From Pyronema omphalodes (taxonomy: Eukaryota; Ascomycota; Pezizomycetes; Pezizales; Pyronemataceae): DNA of 64,000 nucleotides. Both the position numbers and the translations under genes were made by a program. Under the pieces are notes generated by a model. It ran no database searches and was not told the origin of the DNA. It saw only the letters and a list, made by a program, of their open reading frames with translations. Shown here one piece after another: positions 53,280 through 64,000 of this stretch. The stretch covers positions 124,001 through 188,000 of the forward strand of contig JAJJXM010000026.1 in assembly GCA_024516155.1 (NCBI GenBank), read 5' to 3'. Numbering within the stretch: position 1 is the stretch's first letter; each line of letters begins with the position of its first letter.

Positions 53280-56200
53280 GGTGAGGTACGTGAAGGCGTA
53301 GCGAGGTCCAATAGCAACGTTGCGGTGGCGTTCTTGTATGCTGTTTCTCGGGGATTGTTCGCTTTACGGTGACTGCTCACTTGAGCAGAAACCTATAACT
53401 GAAGGTGAATAACAGAATAAGGAAGGATTTTTTTTTCGTTCGTCGGGCTGTTGAGTCGGAAGCAAGTGTTCGTTGTGCTTAGATGTGTTGCGGTGGAGGC
53501 GGCGGAGCTTCACAGGAGCCACAGCCAGGTTCGTTTGGGACTAAACCGGATATCACTTAATGCATAGCCAAGCTTTCTTTAATAATGGCCCAGCCTCGAT
53601 GGGAGCAGAAAAAGCGGCGCTCGAGAAGTAGGTTCGGGCCTCTTTCGTCTGAATGAAGAGGTGTAAAGAAGTATCAAGACAGCAGAAAGGGGCTGTCCGG
53701 TGAAGTTGGACGGTGCGCAGGGCGATGGCTTGGTGAGAGTCTGTTGTAAACGCAAGAACCACCTAATGGTCATGTGCATCAGGTGCAACAGACGAGACGC
53801 GCAGTGGAACAGTCAGCTTCATGCACAATCACTACTCCTACTACATACTCCGTGATGAGCCAGCACGCTGAAGCAGCAAGGGAGACACGATGTCAATCGT
53901 CACCGGGCTGGGCACTATGGTGCTGTATGGGTTGACTAACCCCGTTTCTAAATTTAACGCGCACGGACCATGCGAAATCGATACAGATGAGCCTGTATGG
54001 ACATATGTAATTGATTGACAGTAAAATGCACGGAAATATAGAAAAAAGTCCGATGGAACGATGATTGACGCATCTTTGAAAGTTCCAAGATTCGAGTCAT
54101 ATAGTGTCAGATGAAGAATTTAATTTTTATTCCGGGTTCCGTGGTTGTAACCAATCAAGATGATTAACACGACACCATGGACATATGGCGCGTAAGGACA
54201 AGCGAGCTGAACAATCAACGCAAAGCGCTTCGAAGTTTGACCATCACCTTAGACATTTTATTTTCTGAACTTTCAAGAAATGAAGGTTTTCAAAAGCATA
54301 AAGTGCATACAATACTATATGTATACAGCTGATCACTCGTTTCACCGCTCACGGCTGTGCAACTGCTGACTTGAGCACAACGTCGGCAATCCGGTTCGGT
54401 TTCGTTCAGCTGCTGATCGCCCTGTGGAAAGATCGATCATCGCTTATTCCGATAGTGGGGTTGGGCCGAGATCCCGATAATAAGTCCAACCCTAAACGAA
54501 ATCGCCGCCCGAATTGCGGGGATAGCCCTACATATGGTGGGATACTGTACATAGATTGTACGTTCTGCATAAAACCCTAAGCTGTGCAGCTTCAGGAACT
54601 TTGGAAAATTCACTGCTCCCCGTTAAACGCTGTGTTTCAATCTTACTCTGCCATGTTAAAATTGCTTTTCATCCCCACCCCGCCTCAGGAATTACGCAAG
54701 TCAATCTTTCAGCTTGACAATTTTCCGACACGACAAACAGGTTTCTCTAATTACGGGATCCCACGAAGCTCACGTTCAACCCTTCGAAGCAAGCTACGAA
54801 GCCTAATCATTACAATCCTCAACAAATCTCCAACCGGAAGTTCTTCCAACCGAGATCCCCCCTACTTTGAATGCAAAGTGTTTGCAATTGCTTGTAAAGT
54901 CTGCTAGGGCCAACGATGTCCCAAGCTGATCGCCTGATGCGATTCCAATTCAGATTTCAAATACTTTTTCCTCGATGCATTTATTTCTTGACAGCTTGGG
55001 TTACAGCTCCCATCGTATAATTCGGTAAGTAATCTACCAAGCGGAAAAAAGAAATTCCCAAGTAAATAACATTCCTCGTCGTACTGCAACGCATCTGCGT
55101 GGCTCGTTAACTGTAATGCAGTCATAGCATGGCGTAAATATTCTTCAACCATCTTCCTTCTTCCTACAGATCACAAACGGACTTCAATCCGTAGAGCAAA
55201 TCTGACAGACGGCAGATCAATCTGTCACCAATCACAATTTACTGGTGTCACTGATCTCTCGGCTGCTCGATTCACGAGGAAAGCATGGCGCGAAGAACTG
55301 TGAATCACGTTGAAGCATGGAAATTATGCAGGGAAAAGCGTGGTTAGCGTGGGCTTTTTTCCTGCTCGGATTTTAAACTCATCCAGATATTCTCAGAAAT
55401 CCGAAGTCAAGAAAGGTCTATGATTTGCAGCTTTAGAACGCCCGCATTGCCCTGAGAATCATCGACGAGAAGTGCTGCCTTGGGGGTTCAACAAACTAAG
55501 AAAAAGAAACTACATAAGGAGCTAGAAATACATAACTTGCAGTGCAAGCAACGCAAGCAACGCCGCAATGCAGTGAATGAACCACCAAAAATAACGTGAG
55601 TCCACATCTTCACAATGGTCAACTTCACGACAGTTTGCCATGTGTTATCCGACTTCTCAATACAGAATTGTGGCGTGCTACAGATTCTTCGACAACTAGA
55701 GGTTACACTACATACCTTGGTTGATATATACCCGCATCTCAAGTATCACAGAAGGTATGAAGCCTATGTAGTATCACAACTCATTTTTTAACCAATAATG
55801 TCCCATATCTACACTTAACCATGGGCTCTAATTGGGTTCCGCACCACCTCAGTCCACCTTGATGCTTGATTATGCCGCTGATGACTCCACTCCAATCCTC
55901 TGGGTTCCCTTCGGTTGGGTAGATATCCGGAGCTCAATGCGTTGCTTGGGATGCCGGGATTTCTTTGTGATACTTTGTCCCCTTCTAGCTTCGCTTCTGT
56001 TTGCCGCCATTGCCACTCATTCCATAGATCCTTCGCTATGGCGAGCGTAAGAAGTAAAGTCGAACCAATGAAGGACCCACTCATCAGAGATCCAAGGTTT
56101 GGCATGGCACTGTGAGCAGCAGTGAGCAGAAGCAATGCACAGGCAATGTAGGTTCAGCATGGCGATGGCAGAAAATCAGAATAGCAGACGGATAATGAAA

Positions 56201-56814
56201 TTAGCAAAGGGAGTTATCAAAAAAGTATTCCGGGCTGTCTGCTTAAACGTATTTTGTATTAATCCCAACTACTCTGGCCGCTTATACTTAAGCGTAAGAC
56301 TCCGCGCAGATATGGGACCATATCATCTGCAGATATCTGACCATTTTTGTTTATTGAGCATCCCCTCTTCTCTACAGCAGTTCAGATTGCGAGATTTCGA
56401 CTTTAGATCTTTTTCCTCTCCACCTTTTCTTCCCTAGACTGAGTTTATTTCGACAAACACAACCCTATCATCCAGCATAGAACGGGTGTGTTCTTTTTCG
56501 ACATCGGCTTTAAAATACCAAAAAGATAGAGAACGCCAGACGAAGCTAGAAGCTAGAAGCTAAAACCTCTCACAAACCCGCGTTACGGGTCGCCACGCTT
56601 CCAGCCATCTCCGCCAAGACGCCCAAACTGCAGGGACCCTCTCACCCCACCTTTGCCCGTAGTTTTCAGCCGCGAGCTTGAACATCACCTCCTGCTTCAC
56701 CATACAACCGCGAAAGATACCCAGAGACATTTGATACCCCCCCGCCCATACGTCAAACAGCGCGTTACAGAGACTTTTTTATACAAACACTACAGTTCTT
56801 ACATATCATTCAAG
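53280..56814. other. 3.5-kb spacer with no convincing gene
   Basis: The promoter of the membrane-protein gene is on the left and the NEDD8 promoter/leader on the right. Several frames of 60-107 codons exist (for example plus 54584-54907, minus 55815-56135 with one hydrophobic segment), but none shows a domain and they compete on both strands. No long repeat was noticed. A decayed mobile element is possible but cannot be shown by eye. Confidence 0.6.
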
Positions 56815-57581
56815 ATGCTCATCAAGTGAGTTTACCCCTACTTTACTTAGCTCCCCCGCGTCGCGAGCTCCGTAAACCGTCCGGAAATCTACCGAAGCCC
56901 GTCGAAGGCTTCCAAAGGCCTTCGAAAGCCTTCAACATCCGACGGGGGATACCGAGAGCCACCGAAGGCTACCAAAGGGCAGGGCAGCACCATGGGGAAC
57001 CAAAGGGCACCGAACTTCGAAGGCCCACAACGGCCGACGAAGGCCAACAAAAACACACAAACGGCGTTTTCAAGAAGCAAAGGAACAAAGCTAACATTCC
57101 CCTCCGCAGAGTCCGAACCCTGACCGGAAAAGAGATCGAGCTCGACATCGAGCCCCACTACCTAGTATCTAAGATCAAGGAGCTCGTCGAGGAGAAGGAG
57201 GGTATTCCTCCTGTGCAGCAGAGGTTGATTTATGGTGGAAAACAGATGTATGCTCTTTCTTCGGTTGCACTCTTTCTATCTTATCCAATTGCTCTGTGTT
57301 TGTTCGCTGTTTGCTACCTCCCGCCGCTGTGACCTGTTGAGTTTGACGGGTGCAGTGAGGGGCGGCTGAGGAGTTGTATAGCTGCATAGCTTTGCGGCTT
57401 TGCAGCTTCACATCTCCACAGCTTCACATCTCCTCAGCTTCACAAGCTTGATCTTTTCTTCAAACACAGAACATCCACTAACAACCTCACCAGGGCCGAC
57501 GACAAGACCGCCGCCGACTACCAACTCGACGGAGGCGCAACATTGCACTTAGTATTAGCGCTTCGTGGCGGCAGCCTATAG
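56815..57581 (+). CDS. RUB1: NEDD8/RUB1 ubiquitin-like modifier
   Basis: Three exons: 56815-56825 (only 11 coding bases), 57110-57247 and 57494-57581, giving 78 residues. Intron 1 (284 nt) has a GTGAGT donor and GCAG acceptor; intron 2 (246 nt) has a GTATGC donor. NEDD8 is conjugated to a cullin lysine and activates SCF-type ubiquitin ligases. Residues [19 protein letters not shown], then [20 protein letters not shown] and the C-terminus ALRGG match the family; Ile44 and Lys48 are kept. Ala72 marks NEDD8 rather than ubiquitin (Arg72). The chain ends in Gly75-Gly76 followed by Ser-Leu, a two-residue tail that must be removed before activation. Intron 1 stays open in frame by chance and is full of CGAAGGC-like motifs. 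Confidence 0.96.
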
Positions 57582-58284
57582 ATGTGATGATGTTGCGTGG
57601 GGGGTTTAGAAGCTTTAGAAATTATTTCTATAGCTTCTTTTCAACTTAATACCGGTTATCTATCCTATCGTATTGGACAATGAGAACTGGTCTTGGTTGA
57701 AAAAGAGAGATGTGGATGTGGAGAGGCTGGTGGTGCTGGTGGACGTTTTGAGATTACAGTAAAGCAAATGTTGTTTTTTCTTTCTGGTTGGATACGGATA
57801 CAAGAGGTTGGGTACTTATAATTTACGGCGTACCGATGAGGGATTCGGGGGATAATGAAGATAGGTTTCTTTATTACTTATCGTATGATATATGATGTGC
57901 AGTCAACCGTGCTAGCTGTTGGTGCTGGAAATGGGAGATGACTTGTAATGTTCTGCTGACCCTTTGGTGATACCTATAGAACTCCAGTTGAAGACCTCTT
58001 CAATGTCTAGGTTCTACTATGTAGAAGACTCGATACTACAAATTGAATATACCCTCAAAACTTTCCTATCCACCCGGAAACCCCAGAAACAGAAAAACAA
58101 ATCCTTTCCCATTCCAACCAATCTCTTTTAATTCCCATCACTTCCCGGAATTCTAATTCATAACTCCATAACTCCAGACCCACCATTCCATACCCGTAGC
58201 AAACACTGATACCGGAATCTCCAATTCTTCCTATGGCATAATACACCTATCGTAGCATTACAACATAGTGATGTGAATCATGGT
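57582..58284. other. Spacer after NEDD8
   Basis: 3' region of the NEDD8 gene, then AT-rich sequence. No gene seen. Confidence 0.7.
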
Positions 58285-58959
58285 TAAATATATCATGCAT
58301 ATAACCTTTAGATCGATGATCAATCTGAAAAAGAAAGAAAAGAAGCATAAAAATAAAAATAAATGGGTTCACAGTTCTGGAAATATGGGAGGTTATGCAT
58401 GTGCATGTGCGTATGCATTCATGTATTTATGCATACAGTATGATGCCATATTTATCGATCCCCCAGATTTCCGCTTAAAGATATATCTTACAGCTGCATC
58501 GATGCTGGATGCTCACTAGATTGCGGGTAGGGAAGGGGTGTATCTTGAAGCTATACTGTGCAGCTGGATGGATGCTGGGTGTCGGTAATAGCAGCAGCAG
58601 TAGCAGTAGTGGTGCATAAAGGCGGCATTTTGTGGTGGCAAATATTGACATAGCATAGAATAGTATAGTATAGTATAGCATATCTAGATTCTAGATCCCG
58701 GGTTCAAATTATCTAGGGATCCACGAGGCTAGTATAGGGTTAAATATGGTTCTTCTATACATATATCCGTCGAAGAAATAGATTCGAAGTTCGGCAAGAT
58801 GGTGGGTTATGAGTGTATGTACATTGTATGCATCTTGCATCTTGCTTCTGGATGCAAGATGGAGATGGCGGTAGTAGCAGCTGTAGTGCATAAATACAAG
58901 CGGCATTTGGTGGTGGCAAATATCCAGTATAACCATGGTGCTGTATCCGCAGATGAGAG

Positions 58960-58993
58960 ATTGGTTGATTGATTGATTGATTGATTGATTGAT
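58960..58993. repeat. GATT microsatellite within the array
   Basis: About seven GATT units expand the GATTGATTG module of unit 2. Shorter forms stand at the same place in units 3 and 4. Confidence 0.88.
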
Positions 58994-59067
58994 GGAGTAC
59001 CGGTTATGGAAAATGGTAGGGCTGAATGTAGCTATGGGAGCTATGGCGTACCTATAGTGCCATACCA

Positions 59068-59093
59068 TAGCATAGCATAGCATAGCATAGCAT
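59068..59093. repeat. ATAGC microsatellite within the array
   Basis: Five ATAGC units expand the ACCATAGCATA module of unit 2. Confidence 0.88.
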
Positions 59094-59736
59094 ATCAGAA
59101 ATACTATATCCAGCATACCAAACGCACACCATACACGTACCTATCATATCTACATAGATCCAAAGAATTGGGGATCCTTTTACATATCATACATATATAT
59201 CTACATATCTTGATTGATCTGAAATAACATATTGCAACAGATGCGGATTATGCATGCAGGAAATATGGTGCCATATCTATTCCAACCTTCATGGGAGCTA
59301 GATCTTGCAGTTGGATACTGCCTGCTGGATAAATGTATGTCGGTGGTAACAATAGCAGTAGCAGTGCATAGAAGCGGCATTTAGTGGTGGCGAATGTTAA
59401 ATATGGCGTCATATATCATAGATGAGAGATTATAGATCGATTAATTGATTGTTTAAACGGTAGGGCTGAATACAGTCCGGTGCCTGTGGTATTATACATA
59501 CCATAGCGTATCTAGATCTTGGCTCCTGGTTCCCTGGGAATGTAGGGGTCTGGGGATCTGGAAATGTAGGGATGCGGGGATATGGGGATGTAGGGATGTA
59601 GGAGGTAAGCTGGAAAGAAGCAAGCCAAGCCAGCAGCAAACCAGGAAGCTGGGCAAGAGGGAGTCTAGATTGCTGTGAACCGGTGTGTACAGTACCAGTA
59701 CCCAGCTAGCTAGATACAATCCCAAATGACCAGCCC

Positions 59737-59756
59737 GGGGGGGGGGGGGGGGGGGG
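59737..59756. repeat. Poly-G run, 20 bp
   Basis: G run inside the tandem array, between units 3 and 4. Confidence 0.92.
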
Positions 59757-61942
59757 TTGTTTGTGGCATCGTAGTTCTTTTATATCATGCTTACATATCA
59801 TACATATATATAATATCCAAACCGGTAGGATTTTATGCATGCATAAAAGTATGGCACCATATTTATCCCTCGGACTTCCACTTAAAGATATATCTTGCAG
59901 CTGGATGTATGTAGACAGTAGCGGTACATACGCACATACTGCATTTGGCAGTGGCAAATACAAAATATCGTGCCTTATTGTAGATGAGAGATTATAGATT
60001 GATCGATTGGTTGACTATCGATTGACTATAAATCAGCAAAACGGTAAGGCTGGATGTAACTATGATGCCCATGGTGTTATGCTGTACCATACATAACATA
60101 CCATACCTAACATGGCATACTGAGATTCAGATCCCGGTTCCTTGGGAATCCTTCGGGCTCCTACATTATTACAGAATGGTGATCCGGGCCATGGTTCTTA
60201 TGTATCATACATCCCATGCATATACTGCATACATATATTGATCGATCCGACATAGCATATCCTAAACAATGGGAATTATACATGTGGAAAGTATCTGCTG
60301 CTAACCAATCACCCGGAACGACGATTAACGATATATCTTGCAGCGGGATACTGCCTACAGAATGCATATAAGCTAGATACTTGCTGCTGGATGGAAGTAC
60401 GGCTGTATATAAGATGTCGATAGTAGCAGTACATACAAGCGACATGCAAGCGACATTTGGCGGTGGCAAATCTCCAGTATGGTGCCATACTGTACATCGT
60501 AGATGAATGATCGATTATGAAAACAGTGGAACGGAATATATTATATGTGGTGTACCTATGCATCATACATACCACACGATACATAAACTGCATGCTACAG
60601 TGACTTTACAGAAGGGGTCTGGGCGGCAGATAGATGTGGTATTATGTATATAGCTTGGCACATATGAGAAGTAGGAAAACACTTTAGAGGTAAATTCTAT
60701 AAAAGATACACCTCACACATAGCAGCAGTTTTAACCATAAATTTGGGGGTTTCCCGGAGTTTAACACTACTATAATAGCCCGAAATCAATTTGCCCATAG
60801 TTTAATGGTTAGTGGTTGCTAAAAGGTAGTTCTTTTGGAATTTGGGTGACTAAATACATTGGCAGTACGTATGATAAATCAGAACGCCGAAAACATCTTC
60901 CATTTTACCCATACCTGAGTACATAAAATACAATAAATGTGAAACAGGACGAATTACAACAGAAACACCGAGTGATATATCATGTCTACGGCTGTCAACA
61001 GATAATTTTGAGGAGAAAACCGATGACATGATATGAGAATTAGTATATATTCTGACAAGAAAAGTTAGATTTCAAATTGCTTTTCGATGCAAACTTATTT
61101 TGGGTTTCTGTTTTGGCATTGTGGAGTTGCAAAAACTGTACGTATGTAGTACAAAAAAGGTCAAAAGTAGATAGAGAAAGGTAGATAATGAATGATAGAT
61201 CAGCATTATAGAGAAATATTATTTCATCAGTAAATTAAATGCAAAAAGCACGCCGGAGTTTAAAATTTAGGACTAATACATTTGAGGCTGTATGTACCGG
61301 TACCTGAGATATTCCTCATGGATCATCACACGGTAAGCTGGTTGGCGGTTCGTGGGGGGTTTTTTTTTTCTTTCGTGCCATCTTTCTTTTCTGTAACCGA
61401 TATTTATTCTTATCTTATTGGTTTTTTTCTTCGGAATTTGTATTTAACTATACTTAATAGTTAATCGTTTTGGCAATACATTTACAAGTTACTGGAAATG
61501 AAATAGTGGCTCATACGTGGGTTATATCATTCCTCTGCATTCTTATACCGTGCCATTACTTACTGCAGAGGGTAAAGATGAGGAGAAGTATATGGAGATG
61601 TAGATGGAAAGGTAGAGGGAAGGTGGGTAAATGGGGAGGTATATGAAGACGAAAACAGAGGGAATGGGAGACGGTTTATAGATCATAAGCGATGCATATT
61701 ACTGCAACTAGCAAATTTATTCTCCACATCAAGAATCAAGATTCAAGCCTCAAACTGATAAATATTTACATAAACAGATAACAAGGTACAACAACGGGGC
61801 TGAAGAGTCGAGGATATAAACCTATTCAAAAATTTCAACCTCTTCAAAAATCTCAATCTACGCAGCTACGCTTGAGTTCTCTGATTCTTCTTTTCCTCTG
61901 TTTTATTTTGATTCAATAAACCGTTTTTGATTTTTTACACAA

Positions 61943-61976
61943 CGATTCAACGATTCAACGATTCAACGATTCAACG
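61943..61976. repeat. 8-bp array (CGATTCAA)n
   Basis: Four perfect units, then a variant. Confidence 0.9.
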
Positions 61977-62073
61977 AGTCTGAAGACATGTGGTTTACTT
62001 AGTACGAAAGTTGGGGCAAATTATGTTGGAATTGATAGAAAGGAATTCCGGTTTATAGATAGGATGTTAGTTA

Positions 62074-62255
62074 TCATCAATCCCGTATCAATCCCGTATC
62101 AATTCCATATCAATCCCACATCAACTCCAGATCAACTCCACATCAACTCCACATCAACTCCACATCAATCCCGTATCAATCCCACATCAATCCCACATCA
62201 ATCCCACATCAATCCCACATCAATCCCACATCAATCCCACATCAATCCCACACCG
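62074..62255. repeat. 11-bp array (ATCAATCCCAC)n
   Basis: About sixteen 11-bp units: variable on the left (ATCAATCCCGT, ATCAACTCCAC) and uniform on the right (ATCAATCCCAC). A 74-residue open frame across it is a by-product. Confidence 0.93.
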
Positions 62256-64000
62256 CATCACTTTTCACATCTCCTTAACTCCAGCTAAGTATGTAATACC
62301 GTAGATTCCAGCCCCTACCTTCTGCTTACGTAGATTCTGTAAAATATATTCTTCTCATTTATAAAAAAATAACTATTTAACCCCATGTATATACTTCAAT
62401 GACTTTGTATGTATCAAATACTGTACCTTATAACATGATGATCAATGCAAAATCAAATCCCCCCCCCACGGCTTCTGGCTCGCTGACTGATTGCCACTCG
62501 CTTCTGGCTCATTTCCCACCGGTTTCTCTGCACATTGAGTATTGACTGCAATTTGTACTCTTTACTCTGCAGTCCGCCCGTACTTCGACCAATGGTACAG
62601 AGTTACCAGTAAGCACGCTGTAACTTGCTGTTTCCCGGCCCGTGGATCTTTTCCGCATGTAATGTCTTTAGCCATCTATCTATCTATCTGTCTTTAACCA
62701 TCTATATCTCTATATACATTTCTTCCACTCCAGATGTGTAGATATACAGATATATGTGAAACACCAGATGAATAAAAATATCACCCATCACCCATCATCT
62801 ATTCTCTATTCTCTATTTTTTATCCTCCATCCTTCGTCCGCCGTCATCAAAAACATCCTCCTACCAGTATATGCCGGCCGAAAATAATCCGAGTACTTCT
62901 TCAAAAAAACAGACACCTACCAGTGGACCGAAAATAATCCGAGATACTTCCTCTTCCTCTGCCTCTGCCTCAAAAAAATAATAATAATTAAATGCCGCGT
63001 TAGAATTACGTAAAAACTCCCTCACCTCCCTCATATATACGACAAAAAAAAAATCAGCATCACCAGCATCATCCTTATCCTCATCATCACCAACATCAAT
63101 GATCATCATCATCGGCACAAAATAAACATGCCCTTTACATAACCATAGCCATAACCATGGATATGGATATGAAAATTTTTCTACGAAAATTTTTTCTATT
63201 CATCGCTGGTTATGATTTTTATTATGTATAGTTGGAAATCTTCCGGAGCGAGCTGCTGTCTTTGGTGGTGGTGGTGGGCTGTGGATTCAGGATGCTGGCT
63301 AGTAGGCTAGACAGATGGTTATTCGCGGCATGTAAGGCTGCGGTGCGCTAGGATATGCACGGCTGGGATAAGGCCATAGATGTGGCTGGGATGAGGCTGG
63401 GTGGGATAAGGCGATGGGTAGGGCTGGGATATGGAAGGCTAGGATACGGCTGGTTGGATAGAATGAGGCTAGTGCTATGGTTGCATACATGGCGACAGCC
63501 AGCCTTGTCTTTTGAGGACTGTAACGCTATGCATCTCCCTCAGCATCCTTCTCTCTCACCATGCTCCCTCCGTCTCTCACCATTACCATCCACCATAACT
63601 ATCTTCCATAACTATCCTCCATCACCATCCTCAAGTCACATTCTCCCTACACATCGGTAGCACCCGTCCGCTGGTGCTCAGCTCAGACCTTCCCCGCCAG
63701 ATTCATGATGCACTCCACACCGCACCCCACACCATAACAGCTCGAGCCTCGTTTTTGAATGCTGCTTTCCCTACGGTCGCCATGCTCGCCACAGTCGCCG
63801 TAGTTGTACCCGTGACCTCGTGTCTCGTGCCTCTGCGGTGTCTCTATGGTGTCTACAGACAGTAAGTACATAGCAACTACATATACGGTCGGTAGTTATT
63901 GGTATGGCAGCTGTACATACTGTGTATAGCTTCCCTTAGCTCCCCACCAGCTACATAACCATACACTTCAGTCCAAAGCTCCAGCCCCACAGCTCCACAG

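Larger units (their letters stand above)
58285..60610. repeat. Degenerate tandem array, five units
   Basis: Five diverged head-to-tail units of unequal length (about 280-565 bp between matching points) carry the same modules in the same order. The clearest module, GCATTTGGTGGTGGCAAA and variants, occurs at about 58625, 58903, 59377, 59941 and 60456. Other shared modules: ATATATCTTGCAGCTGGATG, AGCAGTAGCAGTGCATA, GATGAGAGATTATAGATTGA, ACGGTAGGGCTGAATGTA, ACCATAGCATA, and GATCCCGGTTCC near the unit ends. No protein is conserved between units. They may be non-coding satellite units or a nested or decayed element. Confidence 0.8.
60611..64000. other. Gene-poor right end
   Basis: No supported gene in 3.4 kb. 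It holds an 8-bp CGATTCAA array (61943-61976), an 11-bp array (62074-62255), TATC units near 62675, and short C/A- and GGCTGGGAT-rich stretches (63340-63450). A frame at 63674-63865 with one hydrophobic segment could belong to a gene continuing beyond the window, but nothing supports it. Confidence 0.65.

Noticed and set aside
55815..56135. 106-codon minus-strand frame with one hydrophobic segment
   Set aside because: No domain, overlaps competing plus-strand frames, and lacks neighbouring exons that would complete a family.
60791..60860. tRNA-like start (CCATAGTTTAATGGTTAG)
   Set aside because: The D-arm-like segment is suggestive, but no anticodon arm, T-loop GGTTC or paired acceptor stem follows within 75 bp.

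Overview
This window is nuclear DNA of a filamentous ascomycete (Pezizomycotina). The evidence is short spliceosomal introns (mostly 48-105 nt, ending in AG, several with CTAAC/CTAAT-like branch sites), a MET30/SconB-type sulfur controller, a D-arabinono-lactone oxidase, a fungal NLR with an N-terminal Helo-like domain, and long AT-rich gaps full of simple repeats. I cannot name the order or genus from sequence alone. There are no bacterial, viral or complete transposon genes, and no rRNA or convincing tRNA gene.

Layout. 1-908: a 9-bp array and other simple repeats. 909-6500: divergent pair TAH18 (-) and sconB/MET30 (+). 6.5-9.2 kb: microsatellite-rich spacer. 9.2-13.3 kb (-): four-exon NACHT-ankyrin NLR with near-identical repeats. 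14.7-19.1 kb (+): a possible small membrane protein and an 887-residue secreted proline-rich repeat protein. 20.4-22.0 kb (-): D-arabinono-1,4-lactone oxidase. 24.2-27.5 kb (-): an F-box protein and a coiled-coil orphan. 29.1-30.7 kb (+): acidic repeat orphan whose frame breaks at an A-run. 32.0-37.0 kb: arginyl-tRNA synthetase (-), RNA polymerase I subunit RPA43 (-) and, divergent from it, YAR1 (+). 37.9-38.9 kb: acidic low-complexity orphan. 39.6-43.4 kb (+): seven-exon METTL3/IME4-type m6A methyltransferase. 44.4-46.4 kb (+): TBC1D20/Gyp8-like RabGAP. 47.1-49.9 kb (-): phospholipase D. 52.1-53.3 kb (-): STIMATE/YPL162C-like membrane protein. 56.8-57.6 kb (+): NEDD8/RUB1. 57.6-64 kb: gene-poor, with a degenerate tandem array at 58.3-60.6 kb.

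How genes relate. This is not a biosynthetic cluster. Most genes are independent housekeeping functions: Fe-S assembly, sulfur regulation, translation, ribosome synthesis, RNA methylation, membrane traffic, lipid signalling and neddylation. SconB (SCF F-box subunit) and NEDD8 (cullin modifier) belong to the same ubiquitin-ligase machinery but are 50 kb apart. RPA43 and YAR1 share one 275-bp divergent promoter and both serve ribosome synthesis. Lineage-restricted, low-complexity genes (16.4, 26.6, 29.1 and 37.9 kb) sit between the conserved ones.

Structures of multi-exon genes were derived by hand from splice signals, frame closure and family conservation. All close in frame, but exact boundaries are predictions. 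I found no clear evidence of a wholly new system. The strongest leads are the 58-60 kb tandem array, the frame-broken acidic gene, the homogenised NLR repeats, the ArgRS with an alternative mitochondrial presequence, the methyltransferase with a very long low-complexity tail and a split catalytic motif, and eight poly-G/C runs of at least 15 bp placed between genes.
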